Shown here piece by piece: positions 27,459 to 35,279 of a stretch of DNA of 64,000 bases (the first letter of the stretch is position 1; every line of letters begins with the position of its first letter). A program made the translations under genes and the position numbers. Where the stretch lies: positions 2,356,001 to 2,420,000 of the forward strand of contig CP071306.1 of the NCBI GenBank assembly GCA_027563145.1. Direction: 5' to 3'. The DNA is from Halocatena halophila. Lineage in GTDB: Archaea > Halobacteriota > Halobacteria > Halobacteriales > Haloarculaceae. A model generated the notes under the pieces. That model saw only the letters and a list, made by a program, of their open reading frames with translations, searched no databases and was not told the DNA's origin.

Positions 27459-28160
27459 TTACTTCATAATCCCGCGGTTACGATACAACGAGGGCCCACC
27501 AAGCAGATAGGCGAGGGCCACGACGACCAGCAGGCCAGCCAGCAAGCGACCGACCGGCGGCGGAAGGACGATTGCCAGCGTCTGGACGCTCCCAACGCCG
27601 ACGGCGTCGACCCGCTGTAGCCCTGGATACGGCGTTTCGATCACCATCAGATAGGCAAACAGCCCAGCCAGCACCGCGAGCGCCAGGGGGTCATCGAGTC
27701 CTGCCAGATAGCTTCCAGCAAGAATAACTGCTCCCAGGGTGTTCGGGACGCCACGACGAAACGCCTGGGCGTCCTCCGTGGTGTAGATCGCCGTTCGGAC
27801 AACCGCACCTACGACGTACGCGCTGGCAAGCCCGGCGACCAGGAGGTGCCCGCCAGTCGCGTCGACTGACCGATTGGCAAGGGTGACGACGAACAGGCCA
27901 GGTGCCACACCGAACGTGACGACATCGACGACCGAATCGAGGACGGCACCGATCTGCGAATGGTTGCCGTAGCGAGCGAGCAGTCCGTCGAGTCCATCGG
28001 CAATCGCACCGAGCAGTATGGCTCGTGCCCCTATCGCGTGACTGTCGAGCCCACCGACTGTTGGCTCTGTGAGCACACAGATTGCCCCAAACCCAACCAA
28101 TAGATTCGTAATCGATACGCCGTCGGCGAGGCTAACTCGACAGAGTGGATGGGGGCGCAC
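27459..28160 (-). CDS. pssA: CDP-alcohol phosphatidyltransferase, archaetidylserine synthase of protein sorting
   Basis: The 233-residue product from GTG 28160 has the CDP-alcohol phosphotransferase signature DGLDGLLARYGNHSQIGAVL followed by DSVVDVV, whose aspartates bind the metal, and about six further membrane helices. By family it makes archaetidylserine, and the haloarchaeal homologue PssA is required for archaeosortase ArtA processing of PGF-CTERM proteins. A start at GTG 28160 puts the ATATTATT TATA element 26 bases upstream, whereas the ATG at 28229 would place that box inside the gene. Two candidate substrates lie at 52984 and 54522. Confidence 0.85.
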   Translation of the reverse strand: MRPHPLCRVSLADGVSITNLLVGFGAICVLTEPTVGGLDSHAIGARAILLGAIADGLDGLLARYGNHSQIGAVLDSVVDVVTFGVAPGLFVVTLANRSVDATGGHLLVAGLASAYVVGAVVRTAIYTTEDAQAFRRGVPNTLGAVILAGSYLAGLDDPLALAVLAGLFAYLMVIETPYPGLQRVDAVGVGSVQTLAIVLPPPVGRLLAGLLVVVALAYLLGGPSLYRNRGIMK

Positions 28161-28180
28161 AGTTGCGATCGCTCCTTGCC

Positions 28181-28190
28181 AATAATATAG
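28181..28190 (-). promoter_or_regulatory. TATA box of the pssA-like gene
   Basis: CTATATTATT on the minus strand is centred 26 bases before the GTG at 28160. It supports that start over an upstream ATG at 28229. Confidence 0.6.
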
Positions 28191-28302
28191 CTTCGCAACT
28201 CGCGGCTCGTCTGATGGTGTGGTGAGCAATTAGGGATAGAACTCGTTCTGAGCCGATACCTTCTTTACCTCGTGCCTGTGACAACGTTTTCAGAGGTCTA
28301 CC

Positions 28303-28689
28303 ATGGAAATCTCAGAAAAGCTCCTGTGTCTGTTTAGCGCCGAGGTGTCCGACGAGGGTGACAGCTACACCGTCGAGATCCCTAGCCGTGAGATCGAAAC
28401 CGGTTCGGTCGCTCCTGGAGACACGTATCGCGTCGCGTTGATCGCTGGTCCGGACGGTGAGCAGCCCACACCTTCTAGCTCGCCGACATCTGACCAGCCA
28501 CAACCACCCGTCGAGACCGGCGAGATCAGATACGTCGAAATCGAAGATCTCGGCAAGCAGGGCGATGGTATCGCTCGCGTTGAACGTGGCTATGTGATCA
28601 TCGTTCCGGATTCTGAGGTCGGAGAGCGTGTGAAAGTCGAAATCACGGAAGTGAAGCCCAACTTCGCCGTTGGAGAGATAATCGAGTGA
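28303..28689 (+). CDS. TRAM-domain protein
   Basis: The 128-residue protein has two parts joined by a proline/serine-rich linker (residues about 50-70). The first 45 residues are strand-rich (MEISEKLLCLFSAEVSDEGD). The last 60 are a TRAM OB-fold: EIEDLGKQGDGIARVERGYV, VIIVPDSEVGERVKVEITEV. TRAM proteins bind RNA; small stand-alone forms in haloarchaea are thought to be RNA chaperones. Haloarchaeal genomes carry several. It is divergent from the pssA-like gene. Confidence 0.86.
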   Translation: MEISEKLLCLFSAEVSDEGDSYTVEIPSREIETGSVAPGDTYRVALIAGPDGEQPTPSSSPTSDQPQPPVETGEIRYVEIEDLGKQGDGIARVERGYVIIVPDSEVGERVKVEITEVKPNFAVGEIIE

Positions 28690-28849
28690 GCTGGCCCCGG
28701 TGGGCATGTCGGTTCGACACAGTTCGCCGTGAGCAACTGGCCTGGAGTTAGCTGGCCGTACCAGACCCACTCTCTATTCGACCACTTTACGTGGACGCGA
28801 TCGGGAAAACCGCAAGACGGCGTCGTGTTATCTCACTGTACCAAACTCA

Positions 28850-28856
28850 CTATAAG
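28850..28856 (+). promoter_or_regulatory. TATA box of the DUF7123-like gene
   Basis: CTATAAG is centred about 26 bases before the ATG at 28879, at the end of a 188-base gap with no other visible feature. Confidence 0.5.
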
Positions 28857-28878
28857 GATTTCTCCCGTGTGACTCATC

Positions 28879-29118
28879 ATGAGCGTTCGAACCCAGTCGG
28901 CGGTCGATCTCACGGAAAAACAAACGGCGATACTCAGATATCTCCGCGAGCATTCGGAGACGAAAACGTATTTCAAATCCCGCCTTATCGGTGACGAACT
29001 CGGATTGAGCGCAAAAGAGGTTGGCGCGAACATGCGCTCGGTGCAAAAGGCGGCGTTCGATTTGACGATCGAAAAGTGGGGCTACTCTTCGGGGACGACC
29101 TGGAAGGTAACGCGATAA
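28879..29118 (+). CDS. Small winged-helix-like protein, DUF7123-like
   Basis: A 79-residue protein, SVRTQSAVDLTEKQTAILRY with ISRYLREHSETKTYFKSR-like core LREHSETKTYFKSRLIGDEL, then GLSAKEVGANMRSVQ and IEKWGYSSGTTWKVTR. The Lys/Trp-rich wing and helix-turn-helix identify DUF7123, a haloarchaeal family of unknown target. Its stop abuts the stop of the convergent regulator at 29119 with no gap. Confidence 0.84.
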   Translation: MSVRTQSAVDLTEKQTAILRYLREHSETKTYFKSRLIGDELGLSAKEVGANMRSVQKAAFDLTIEKWGYSSGTTWKVTR

Positions 29119-29727
29119 TCAGGGATCGTATCTGACCAGCGAATCGGCCTCAGCGGCGAGTGAGGTGGCCGCAGGGCCGAACGAATCGGCGTATCGAACG
29201 AGCAGGGTAAGCACGGTTTCGGGTTGTTTGACCGTGTAGCCGTTCTCTCTACTCAACAGCCCTGCCCCTTCGAGCTCTTTTGCGTACGTACTCACGGTTG
29301 GTCGAGAGACACCGACCGTGCCGGCGATCGTGCTGCCGGTGGCATCCGGCTCACGAAGCAGCGCGATCAACATTCCTCGAGGGGTCTCCCGGCGGAGATA
29401 GCCCAGCGCAACGAGTTCGAACTCGCTAAAGCGATCCCCCTCGACGTATCGACGATACTCTCCATCGCGGAAACTATCGATTGCGCCCGACTCTACGAGC
29501 CGTCGGAGGTGATGCTGGGTTTCTCCCGTTCCGAGCGATAGATCGTCTCGAATCTTCGAAAAATGCGCACCGGGAGTCGTCGACAGGTAGCCGACGATTG
29601 CATCGCGAGTGCTGGATGATGGTCCATCAACCAACCGAGACAGCGGCCCGGCCGCTCCGAGTGCAGCGAATCGACGGAGCGTCGCCCGCTTTTCCGTGTC
29701 GACGCTCTCCCCCACCTCATCACTCAT
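29119..29727 (-). CDS. Two-domain winged-helix regulator
   Basis: The 202-residue protein has two winged helices: residues about 35-95 (VGYLSTTPGAHFSKIRDDLS; GETQHHLRRLVESGAI) and residues about 115-175 (LLREPDATGSTIAGTVGVSR; PTVSTYAKELEGAGLLSREN). Such tandem-helix proteins are common haloarchaeal transcription factors. The TATA-like element CTTATTTTAC is centred about 28 bases before its ATG. Its target could be the DUF7123-like gene or itself; nothing in the sequence settles that. Confidence 0.82.
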   Translation of the reverse strand: MSDEVGESVDTEKRATLRRFAALGAAGPLSRLVDGPSSSTRDAIVGYLSTTPGAHFSKIRDDLSLGTGETQHHLRRLVESGAIDSFRDGEYRRYVEGDRFSEFELVALGYLRRETPRGMLIALLREPDATGSTIAGTVGVSRPTVSTYAKELEGAGLLSRENGYTVKQPETVLTLLVRYADSFGPAATSLAAEADSLVRYDP

Positions 29728-29890
29728 TGCACCAGTCTTATACTGTCTATGTAAAATAAGTTGTCGTTTCGTGCAGGTGTCTGGAGATGTCTGGACAGCA
29801 CCGGGGAAATTTTCAGCTGATTTTATCCATTACTCCACCGCTTGCGGGCGTTTTGAAAAATTGACCAGACCGATGTGTTTCGTGTCAGTA

Positions 29891-31015
29891 CTATTCTTTT
29901 TCTAGTTCCACGTCGGCGCGTTCGTCCATCTCTTCGATCACTTCGTCGGTGTCTTTGATGTCGGGTGAGGCGTCGCCTTCACGAATGGCCTGGGCTTGCT
30001 CGTCCATATCTTCGACATCGATTTCTGCGGTGTCATCAATCTGGCCGAGTATCTCTTCGATGTTGTCGAGGCCGAGCAGCTCTCGGGTCTCATCGTCGAA
30101 ATCGAGGCTGTCGAGGTCGTCGGTGTCTAACGCAACGTCGCTGTCGGTGAGGTGTTTACCGTATCGACCGACCAGCGAGGTGAGTTCCTGTGGGAGCAAG
30201 AAGGTTGTCGATTCGCCCTGCCCAATCTCTGCGAGCGTTTCCATTCCCTTATCGATAACTGCGCGCTCGCCCATCGATTCCGCAGATTTCGCCCGGAGCA
30301 CGGTCGAGAGCGCATCACCCTGTGCTTCGAGGATCTGCGCCTGTTTTTCACCCTGTGCGCGGATGATGTTCGATTCTTTTTCACCTTCTGCGGTTTCGAC
30401 GGCACTGCGTCGTTCACCCTGTGCTTCGAGAATCATCGCGCGTCGGCGTCGCTCTGCTGAGGTCTGTTGTTCCATTGCCTGCTGGACTTCAGGCGTTGGG
30501 TTGACCTCGCGCACTTCGACGCTCTCGACGCGGACACCCCACTCGTCGGTCGGCTCGTCGAGTTCTGCCCTGATGCGGCCGTTGATCTCCTGGCGTTTGT
30601 TCAGCGTGTCATCGAGGTCCATGTCACCGATTACGGCCCGGAGTGTCGTCTGTGCGAGATTTGAGACGGCGCGTTTGTAGTCATCGACTTCGAGAAACGC
30701 CTTTTTCGCGTCCATTACCTTGATGTAGACGACGGCGTCGGCTGTCACGGGCGAGTTGTCGCGAGTGATCGCTTCCTGGCGGGGCACGTCCAGCGTTTGT
30801 GTTCGCATATCGAACGAGTAGGTCGCAGACACGAACGGCGGAACGATGTTCAGCCCTGGCTCAAGCAGTTTGCGGTACTCCCCAAGCACGGACAGTGCCC
30901 GCTTTTCGTACGCCCTGACGATCTCGACCGATTGCCAGAGCGCGAAAATCAACAACAACAGGACTGCGATTCCCACGAACCCAAGTATTTCTGATTGTAA
31001 CAGGAGGGCCTGCAT
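29891..31015 (-). CDS. SPFH/stomatin-family membrane protein
   Basis: The 374-residue protein has one N-terminal membrane helix (residues about 12-30), then the SPFH domain (YEKRALSVLGEYRKLLEPGL; FDMRTQTLDVPRQEAITRDN) and a coiled-coil region with AMEQQTSAERRRRAMILEAQ and repeated EAQGE/AQGEK units (residues about 195-245). The last 100 residues are very acidic. SPFH proteins form large membrane rings and partner with NfeD-type proteins, whose gene lies upstream in the same operon. The related short paralogue ends 60 bases before this start. Confidence 0.9.
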   Translation of the reverse strand: MQALLLQSEILGFVGIAVLLLLIFALWQSVEIVRAYEKRALSVLGEYRKLLEPGLNIVPPFVSATYSFDMRTQTLDVPRQEAITRDNSPVTADAVVYIKVMDAKKAFLEVDDYKRAVSNLAQTTLRAVIGDMDLDDTLNKRQEINGRIRAELDEPTDEWGVRVESVEVREVNPTPEVQQAMEQQTSAERRRRAMILEAQGERRSAVETAEGEKESNIIRAQGEKQAQILEAQGDALSTVLRAKSAESMGERAVIDKGMETLAEIGQGESTTFLLPQELTSLVGRYGKHLTDSDVALDTDDLDSLDFDDETRELLGLDNIEEILGQIDDTAEIDVEDMDEQAQAIREGDASPDIKDTDEVIEEMDERADVELEKE

Positions 31016-31075
31016 GAGGTTGCCTTAGTACACTGGCATTAAAAGGGTTCGCTATGTAATCTATCGGGAATGTTT

Positions 31076-31642
31076 TCACAATCTGTTGCTCTCACTGCGT
31101 TTTTGGCTCCGACTGTGCCGTTTTTCCTTCGGGCTCACATCAGTCACCGTGACGCTCTCGATGTCGATTCCCCACTCTCTGAGGGGTGCTTCGAGCTCCG
31201 TTTGGATGCGATGGGCGATTATCCGCTCGCCATACAACACGTCATCACGCTCCATGTCGCCGATTACGGCCCGACGCGTCGTCATCGAGAGGTACTTGAC
31301 AGCCTGTTTGTGGTCTTCGACCTCACGGATCGCTCGTTCGGCATCGAAAACAGTGATCGTTACTTCTGCGACAGCAGTGACCGGACGGTCGTCCCAGGTG
31401 ATCGCTTCTTGGCGGGGAACGTCGATCGTCTGGGGCTGCATGTCGATCGATTCGGTTATCGAAATAAATGGTGGGACGTAGTTCAGTCCTGGCTCAAGTA
31501 TCTTTTTGTACTCTCCGAGCACCCACAGCGCTCGCCGTTCGTGCGGTTTCACGATTTCGACGGTCTGGTACACACAGAAACTGAGCACCACCAGCACCAG
31601 GATGCTACCAGGCAAACCGATCTGCAACGGGAGGGCGTGCAT
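31076..31642 (-). CDS. Truncated SPFH/stomatin-family paralogue
   Basis: The 188-residue product from ATG 31642 has the same start as its neighbour (GSILVLVVLSFCVYQTVEIV membrane helix; YVPPFISITESIDMQPQTID; VPRQEAITWDDRPVTAVAEV) but stops shortly after the SPFH domain in a non-homologous basic tail (SPKEKRHSRSQKRSESNRL). It lacks the coiled coil needed for the usual ring assembly. It lies between NfeD and the full SPFH gene in one operon. It may be a truncated duplicate or a regulatory partner. Confidence 0.8.
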   Translation of the reverse strand: MHALPLQIGLPGSILVLVVLSFCVYQTVEIVKPHERRALWVLGEYKKILEPGLNYVPPFISITESIDMQPQTIDVPRQEAITWDDRPVTAVAEVTITVFDAERAIREVEDHKQAVKYLSMTTRRAVIGDMERDDVLYGERIIAHRIQTELEAPLREWGIDIESVTVTDVSPKEKRHSRSQKRSESNRL

Positions 31643-31676
31643 ATAAACAGTTCCGACGAGCGGAGTAAAAATGTTC

Positions 31677-32249
31677 TTACGAGGATTCAGGTTCGCGTTC
31701 CTCGCCGGTGGAGCCAAGCCCGAGCTCGCCGTCGATGTCGTCTTCGATCACGGATAGCGATTCGACCTGAATCACGTTTCCGCCACCGGGGTCGGTGACG
31801 ATCACTTCAGCACCGACTGGGATTTCGCCCGTGAGTGTCCGTGCCTGGTAATTTGGATTGAACCCGCCGTTCTGGAGTTTGACTTCGCCGCTGGACGGGG
31901 TGACACGCTCGGTAACGCGTCCGGTTTTTCCTCGCAGTGCATCGGAGTCACTCGTCGATTCCGAGCGGCCACTGGAATACAGATCGAACTCTCGGTAGGC
32001 ATACAGCGTCAGTGCTCCGCCAACGAGCACGGTCAACCCCATTCCGAGCGTCACTGCGATCGCACCGAGTCCCATCGCATTGAGTCCGACGCCAACCAGC
32101 CCGGCGAGAAAGAGCGCGATCCCGACGACGATGAAGTGTGCACCGGGTGCGAGCGCTTCTGCGAGCAACAAGCCGGTGCCGATCAGCACGAGCAAAATCG
32201 GGAGCGGATACGGCAGCCCCTCGAGGAGGAGGGGGATGATCGAAGCCAT
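31677..32249 (-). CDS. NfeD-like membrane protein
   Basis: The 190-residue protein has four membrane helices in its first 105 residues (PLPILLVLIGTGLLLAEALA; FIVVGIALFLAGLVGVGL) and a C-terminal soluble OB-fold segment (residues about 120-175, ALRGKTGRVTERVTPSSGEV; PVGAEVIVTDPGGGNVIQVE). This is the short NfeD form without the serine protease domain; NfeD proteins partner with SPFH proteins, whose genes follow directly. A last acidic tail of about 20 residues completes it. Confidence 0.87.
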   Translation of the reverse strand: MASIIPLLLEGLPYPLPILLVLIGTGLLLAEALAPGAHFIVVGIALFLAGLVGVGLNAMGLGAIAVTLGMGLTVLVGGALTLYAYREFDLYSSGRSESTSDSDALRGKTGRVTERVTPSSGEVKLQNGGFNPNYQARTLTGEIPVGAEVIVTDPGGGNVIQVESLSVIEDDIDGELGLGSTGEEREPESS

Positions 32250-32294
32250 ACGTGGCGATTGGTGTGTCGGTGTGTTAACCCTTCGGGGGCGCGG

Positions 32295-32510
32295 TCACAC
32301 CACGCCAATCAGCAACAAAAACACCCAGAGCGTCGCAGCCACACCCAGCCCAAAGAAGATCGTCCCTTCGATCGTCGGCTGACCAGGCTCTGGGTCTTTT
32401 TCTCGCAGTGCCTGGAGTTTGGACTGCTTTTTGTCGCGTTCGTTTAGCTCGTCGATCTCCTCGACCGTGTACCGCCACCCCTCCTCGTCGTCCGTGGGCT
32501 CCTGATTCAT
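32295..32510 (-). CDS. Small membrane protein, DUF7312-like
   Basis: A 71-residue protein with a charged N-terminal half (EEGWRYTVEEIDELNERDKK) and one C-terminal membrane helix (GTIFFGLGVAATLWVFLLLI). I associate this layout with the haloarchaeal DUF7312 family, often next to metG. Its ATG lies 12 bases after the metG stop, so it is likely co-transcribed. Function unknown. Confidence 0.78.
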   Translation of the reverse strand: MNQEPTDDEEGWRYTVEEIDELNERDKKQSKLQALREKDPEPGQPTIEGTIFFGLGVAATLWVFLLLIGVV

Positions 32511-32522
32511 GTGCAGGATCCC

Positions 32523-34565
32523 TTACTGGACTTTCGTTCCTGGATCGCTGTCTTCGTGCGTGGTGAGCAGATCGGCATCCTCACCAGCAGCGAGCACCAT
32601 GCCGTTCGATTCGACGCCGAACAGCTCGGCTTTTTCGAGATTCGCAACGATGACGACGCGCGTGCCAGGAAGCTGGGACACGTCGTGTAGCTGGGCGAGC
32701 CCGGCGACGATCTGGCGCTCTTCGGTGCCGATATCGACCGTCAGTCGGAGGAGTTTATCCGCTCCATCGATCGGCTCTGCGTCAAGAATTTCGCCAACAC
32801 GCAGATCAAGCGCCTGGAACTCATCGAAACTGATGCGGTCGTCGTTAATTTCGTCGGTGGTGGTCTCTGTCTCCATGGATTCGTCGTCGGTAGTTGCTTC
32901 GAGTCGGTCGGTAAGCGTTTCGACGTGGTCGTCCTCAATCGGCTCGAACAGCTCGTTCGGTTCGTCGAACGATGCGGGCGGTGGCGAGTGTGCGTCCTCA
33001 AGTTTGCTCTCGGTGACGGACGCCGACTCACCGAGCTGTTCGAACAGCCGTGTGGCGATTCCAGGCGTCGTTGGATGGCTGAACACTGCAATCGCCTTTG
33101 CGAGCTGCACACAGCCACGAATCACCCGCTTTGCCTCCTCTGGGTCCTCGTCGACGAGATTCCAGGGCTCGTTCGACTGGATATATTCGTTGCCAAAGCG
33201 TGCGAGTTCGACCGGCACCTGGCTGACATCGCGGACCGAATAGGCGTTGACGCCATCGGCGAACGCATCGATCGACTCGTCGATCCGTTCGGTGACACCG
33301 TCCGGACACGCTATGTCCGGCGTCCCACCGTAGTTGCGCTGTGCAAACAGCAACGATCGGTAGACGAAGTTGCCGAGCGTCCCGATGAGTTCGCTGTTGA
33401 TACGCTCCTGGAACTGCTCCCAGGAGAAATCCAGATCCTGCTGGAAGCTACTCTGCGTGGCAAGGTAGTACCGCAACAGATCCGGATCGAACCCTTCTTC
33501 GAGATACTCATTCGCCCAGACTGCTCGATTTCGGCTGGTCGAAAAGCCTGCGCCGGCAAGCGTCACGAAGCCACACGCCATGACAGCACGCGGCTCGTTG
33601 TATCCAGCGCCATCTAACATCGCCGGCCAGAACACGGTGTGATGCTGGATGATGTCCGGCCCGATCACGTGAACGATCTCACCGTCCTCTTTCCAGACGG
33701 TCTCCCAGTCGTACTCGTCGGCTCCGACCTGGTCTGAATACTCCTTGGTCGCTGCGATGTACTCGATCGGTGCATCAACCCACACGTACAGCACGAGATC
33801 AGTGTCGCCACTCTCGTCGGGATAGTCGATCCCCCAGTCGAGATCGCGGGTGATACACCAGTCTTGCAGTTCACCCTCGATCCACTCGCGGGGCTGGTTT
33901 CTGGCGTTGTCCGTTCCATCAAGCCGGTCGATGAACGACTGGAGATACTCCTGAAACGCAGACAGCGTGAAGAACTTGTGCTCTCGGGTGCGGTACTCCG
34001 CCGGATTGCCGGTGATCGTGCTCCGTGGCGATTCAATCTCGCCCGGCTCGAGGTGGCGACCACAGCCCTCATCACATTCGTCTCCGCGGGCCGTTTCCCC
34101 ACAGTACGGACAGATCCCCTCGACGTACCGATCGGGCAACGGCTGGTCTTCCTGTGGGTCCCACGCCACGTCGATCTCGCGTTCGGTGACGTAGCCACCG
34201 TCGTCCAGTTTGGAGACGATCGACTGCGTCAGCGCAACGTTCGATGGCTGGTGTGTGTGTCCATAGTAGCCAAAATCAACGTTGAATCGCTCAAACGTCT
34301 CCTCGAACTGTTCGTGATACGATAGAGCAAGTTCTTCGGGTGTAACGCCTTCCTCGTCTGCGTTCACCGCAATGGGAGTTCCGTGCATGTCGGAGCCACA
34401 GACGTAGGTGACTGGCTGACCGAGCGCATCGAGCGCTCTTGCGTATACGTCTGCAGCGAGATTCCCACGGAGATGACCAATGTGGAGTGGACCGTTGGCG
34501 TAGGGCAGCCCACAGGTCACCACTGCCGGTCGATCCGTGGGAAACGGCTCGTGGTGCTGGCTCAT
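32523..34565 (-). CDS. metG: Methionyl-tRNA synthetase
   Basis: The 680-residue protein has the class I HIGH motif as GPLHIGHLRGN near the N-terminus, the zinc knuckle CPYCGETARGDECDEGC (residues about 140-156), and a KMSKS-type loop reading GFSTSRNRAVW, a diverged form also seen in related archaea. The C-terminus (from about residue 575) carries the OB-fold tRNA-binding extension FQALDLRVGEILDAEPIDGA. It charges initiator and elongator tRNA-Met. The DUF7312-like gene follows it in the same direction. Start is an ATG preceded by no RBS. Confidence 0.96.
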   Translation of the reverse strand: MSQHHEPFPTDRPAVVTCGLPYANGPLHIGHLRGNLAADVYARALDALGQPVTYVCGSDMHGTPIAVNADEEGVTPEELALSYHEQFEETFERFNVDFGYYGHTHQPSNVALTQSIVSKLDDGGYVTEREIDVAWDPQEDQPLPDRYVEGICPYCGETARGDECDEGCGRHLEPGEIESPRSTITGNPAEYRTREHKFFTLSAFQEYLQSFIDRLDGTDNARNQPREWIEGELQDWCITRDLDWGIDYPDESGDTDLVLYVWVDAPIEYIAATKEYSDQVGADEYDWETVWKEDGEIVHVIGPDIIQHHTVFWPAMLDGAGYNEPRAVMACGFVTLAGAGFSTSRNRAVWANEYLEEGFDPDLLRYYLATQSSFQQDLDFSWEQFQERINSELIGTLGNFVYRSLLFAQRNYGGTPDIACPDGVTERIDESIDAFADGVNAYSVRDVSQVPVELARFGNEYIQSNEPWNLVDEDPEEAKRVIRGCVQLAKAIAVFSHPTTPGIATRLFEQLGESASVTESKLEDAHSPPPASFDEPNELFEPIEDDHVETLTDRLEATTDDESMETETTTDEINDDRISFDEFQALDLRVGEILDAEPIDGADKLLRLTVDIGTEERQIVAGLAQLHDVSQLPGTRVVIVANLEKAELFGVESNGMVLAAGEDADLLTTHEDSDPGTKVQ

Positions 34566-34625
34566 ACCAGTCCTCTGCCGTCGATCGCTGTAAAGCCGCC
34601 GATACGATTCGACAACCGTGTTGGA

Positions 34626-35186
34626 TCAGAAAACGAGATAGACGATTTTGGCCCCTGCAATCCAGATGACCAGCCGGCCAGCGCTTCCAATGAACGTCGC
34701 GATCGCAAACTTCAGGTTATCCTTTTCGATCACAGTGAAGGCATAAATCGAGAGCGTGTCGGGAAACCCCGGAATCGATAACACCACTGCGAGCCCGAGA
34801 TAGCCGTATTTCTGGGCAACCTCAACGGCCGTGCGCTGTGAGATACTCACCACGTCGATTCCGAGCCGGTCTAGCGCTCCCAACACTGGCCCAGAGGTGG
34901 TGGCACGATCGCCGATCTGAAGGGCAACAATGCTACCAAGCGCCTTTCCGAGGCTGCTAATACCAATGATGAAGGCAATTGTCAGCCAGTTTGGAAGCCC
35001 GAGATCGATCGGCGCGAGGAGAACGATTTCACCGGGGAACGGAAGGATAACGGCGATTAGAAAGGAGTAGACGAATATCACACCGAGTCCAACGGGTCCA
35101 ACGGCGTGCTTGACAGCATCGGTGATGCTAAGGGCTCCAAGAGATATGAGTACAGCTGACAGTGAGCCAAGCTGATCCGCAATCAC
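34626..35186 (-). CDS. VTT-domain (DedA/YqaA-like) membrane protein
   Basis: The 186-residue product from GTG 35186 has five to six membrane helices and the VTT (SNARE-associated Golgi/DedA) sequence ILPFPGEIVLLAPIDLGLPN, then SSLGKALGSIVALQIGD. The C-terminal KDNLKFAIATFIGSAGRLVI is also family-like. Bacterial DedA proteins flip lipid carriers; the role here is unknown. The start is uncertain because no TATA box is obvious. Confidence 0.8.
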   Translation of the reverse strand: MIADQLGSLSAVLISLGALSITDAVKHAVGPVGLGVIFVYSFLIAVILPFPGEIVLLAPIDLGLPNWLTIAFIIGISSLGKALGSIVALQIGDRATTSGPVLGALDRLGIDVVSISQRTAVEVAQKYGYLGLAVVLSIPGFPDTLSIYAFTVIEKDNLKFAIATFIGSAGRLVIWIAGAKIVYLVF

Positions 35187-35279
35187 ATCAGATACTGCAG
35201 AGGCTGCACCCCTAAGTGTTGCGAACCTAATAACTGAACTGGCAATAAAAAATGGATTGTCTGGGCTGTACTGTCCGGT

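Noticed and set aside
29609-29905. Plus-strand frame of 98 codons between the two-domain regulator and the SPFH gene
   Set aside because: It overlaps the N-terminal codons and promoter of the minus-strand regulator, with poor composition.
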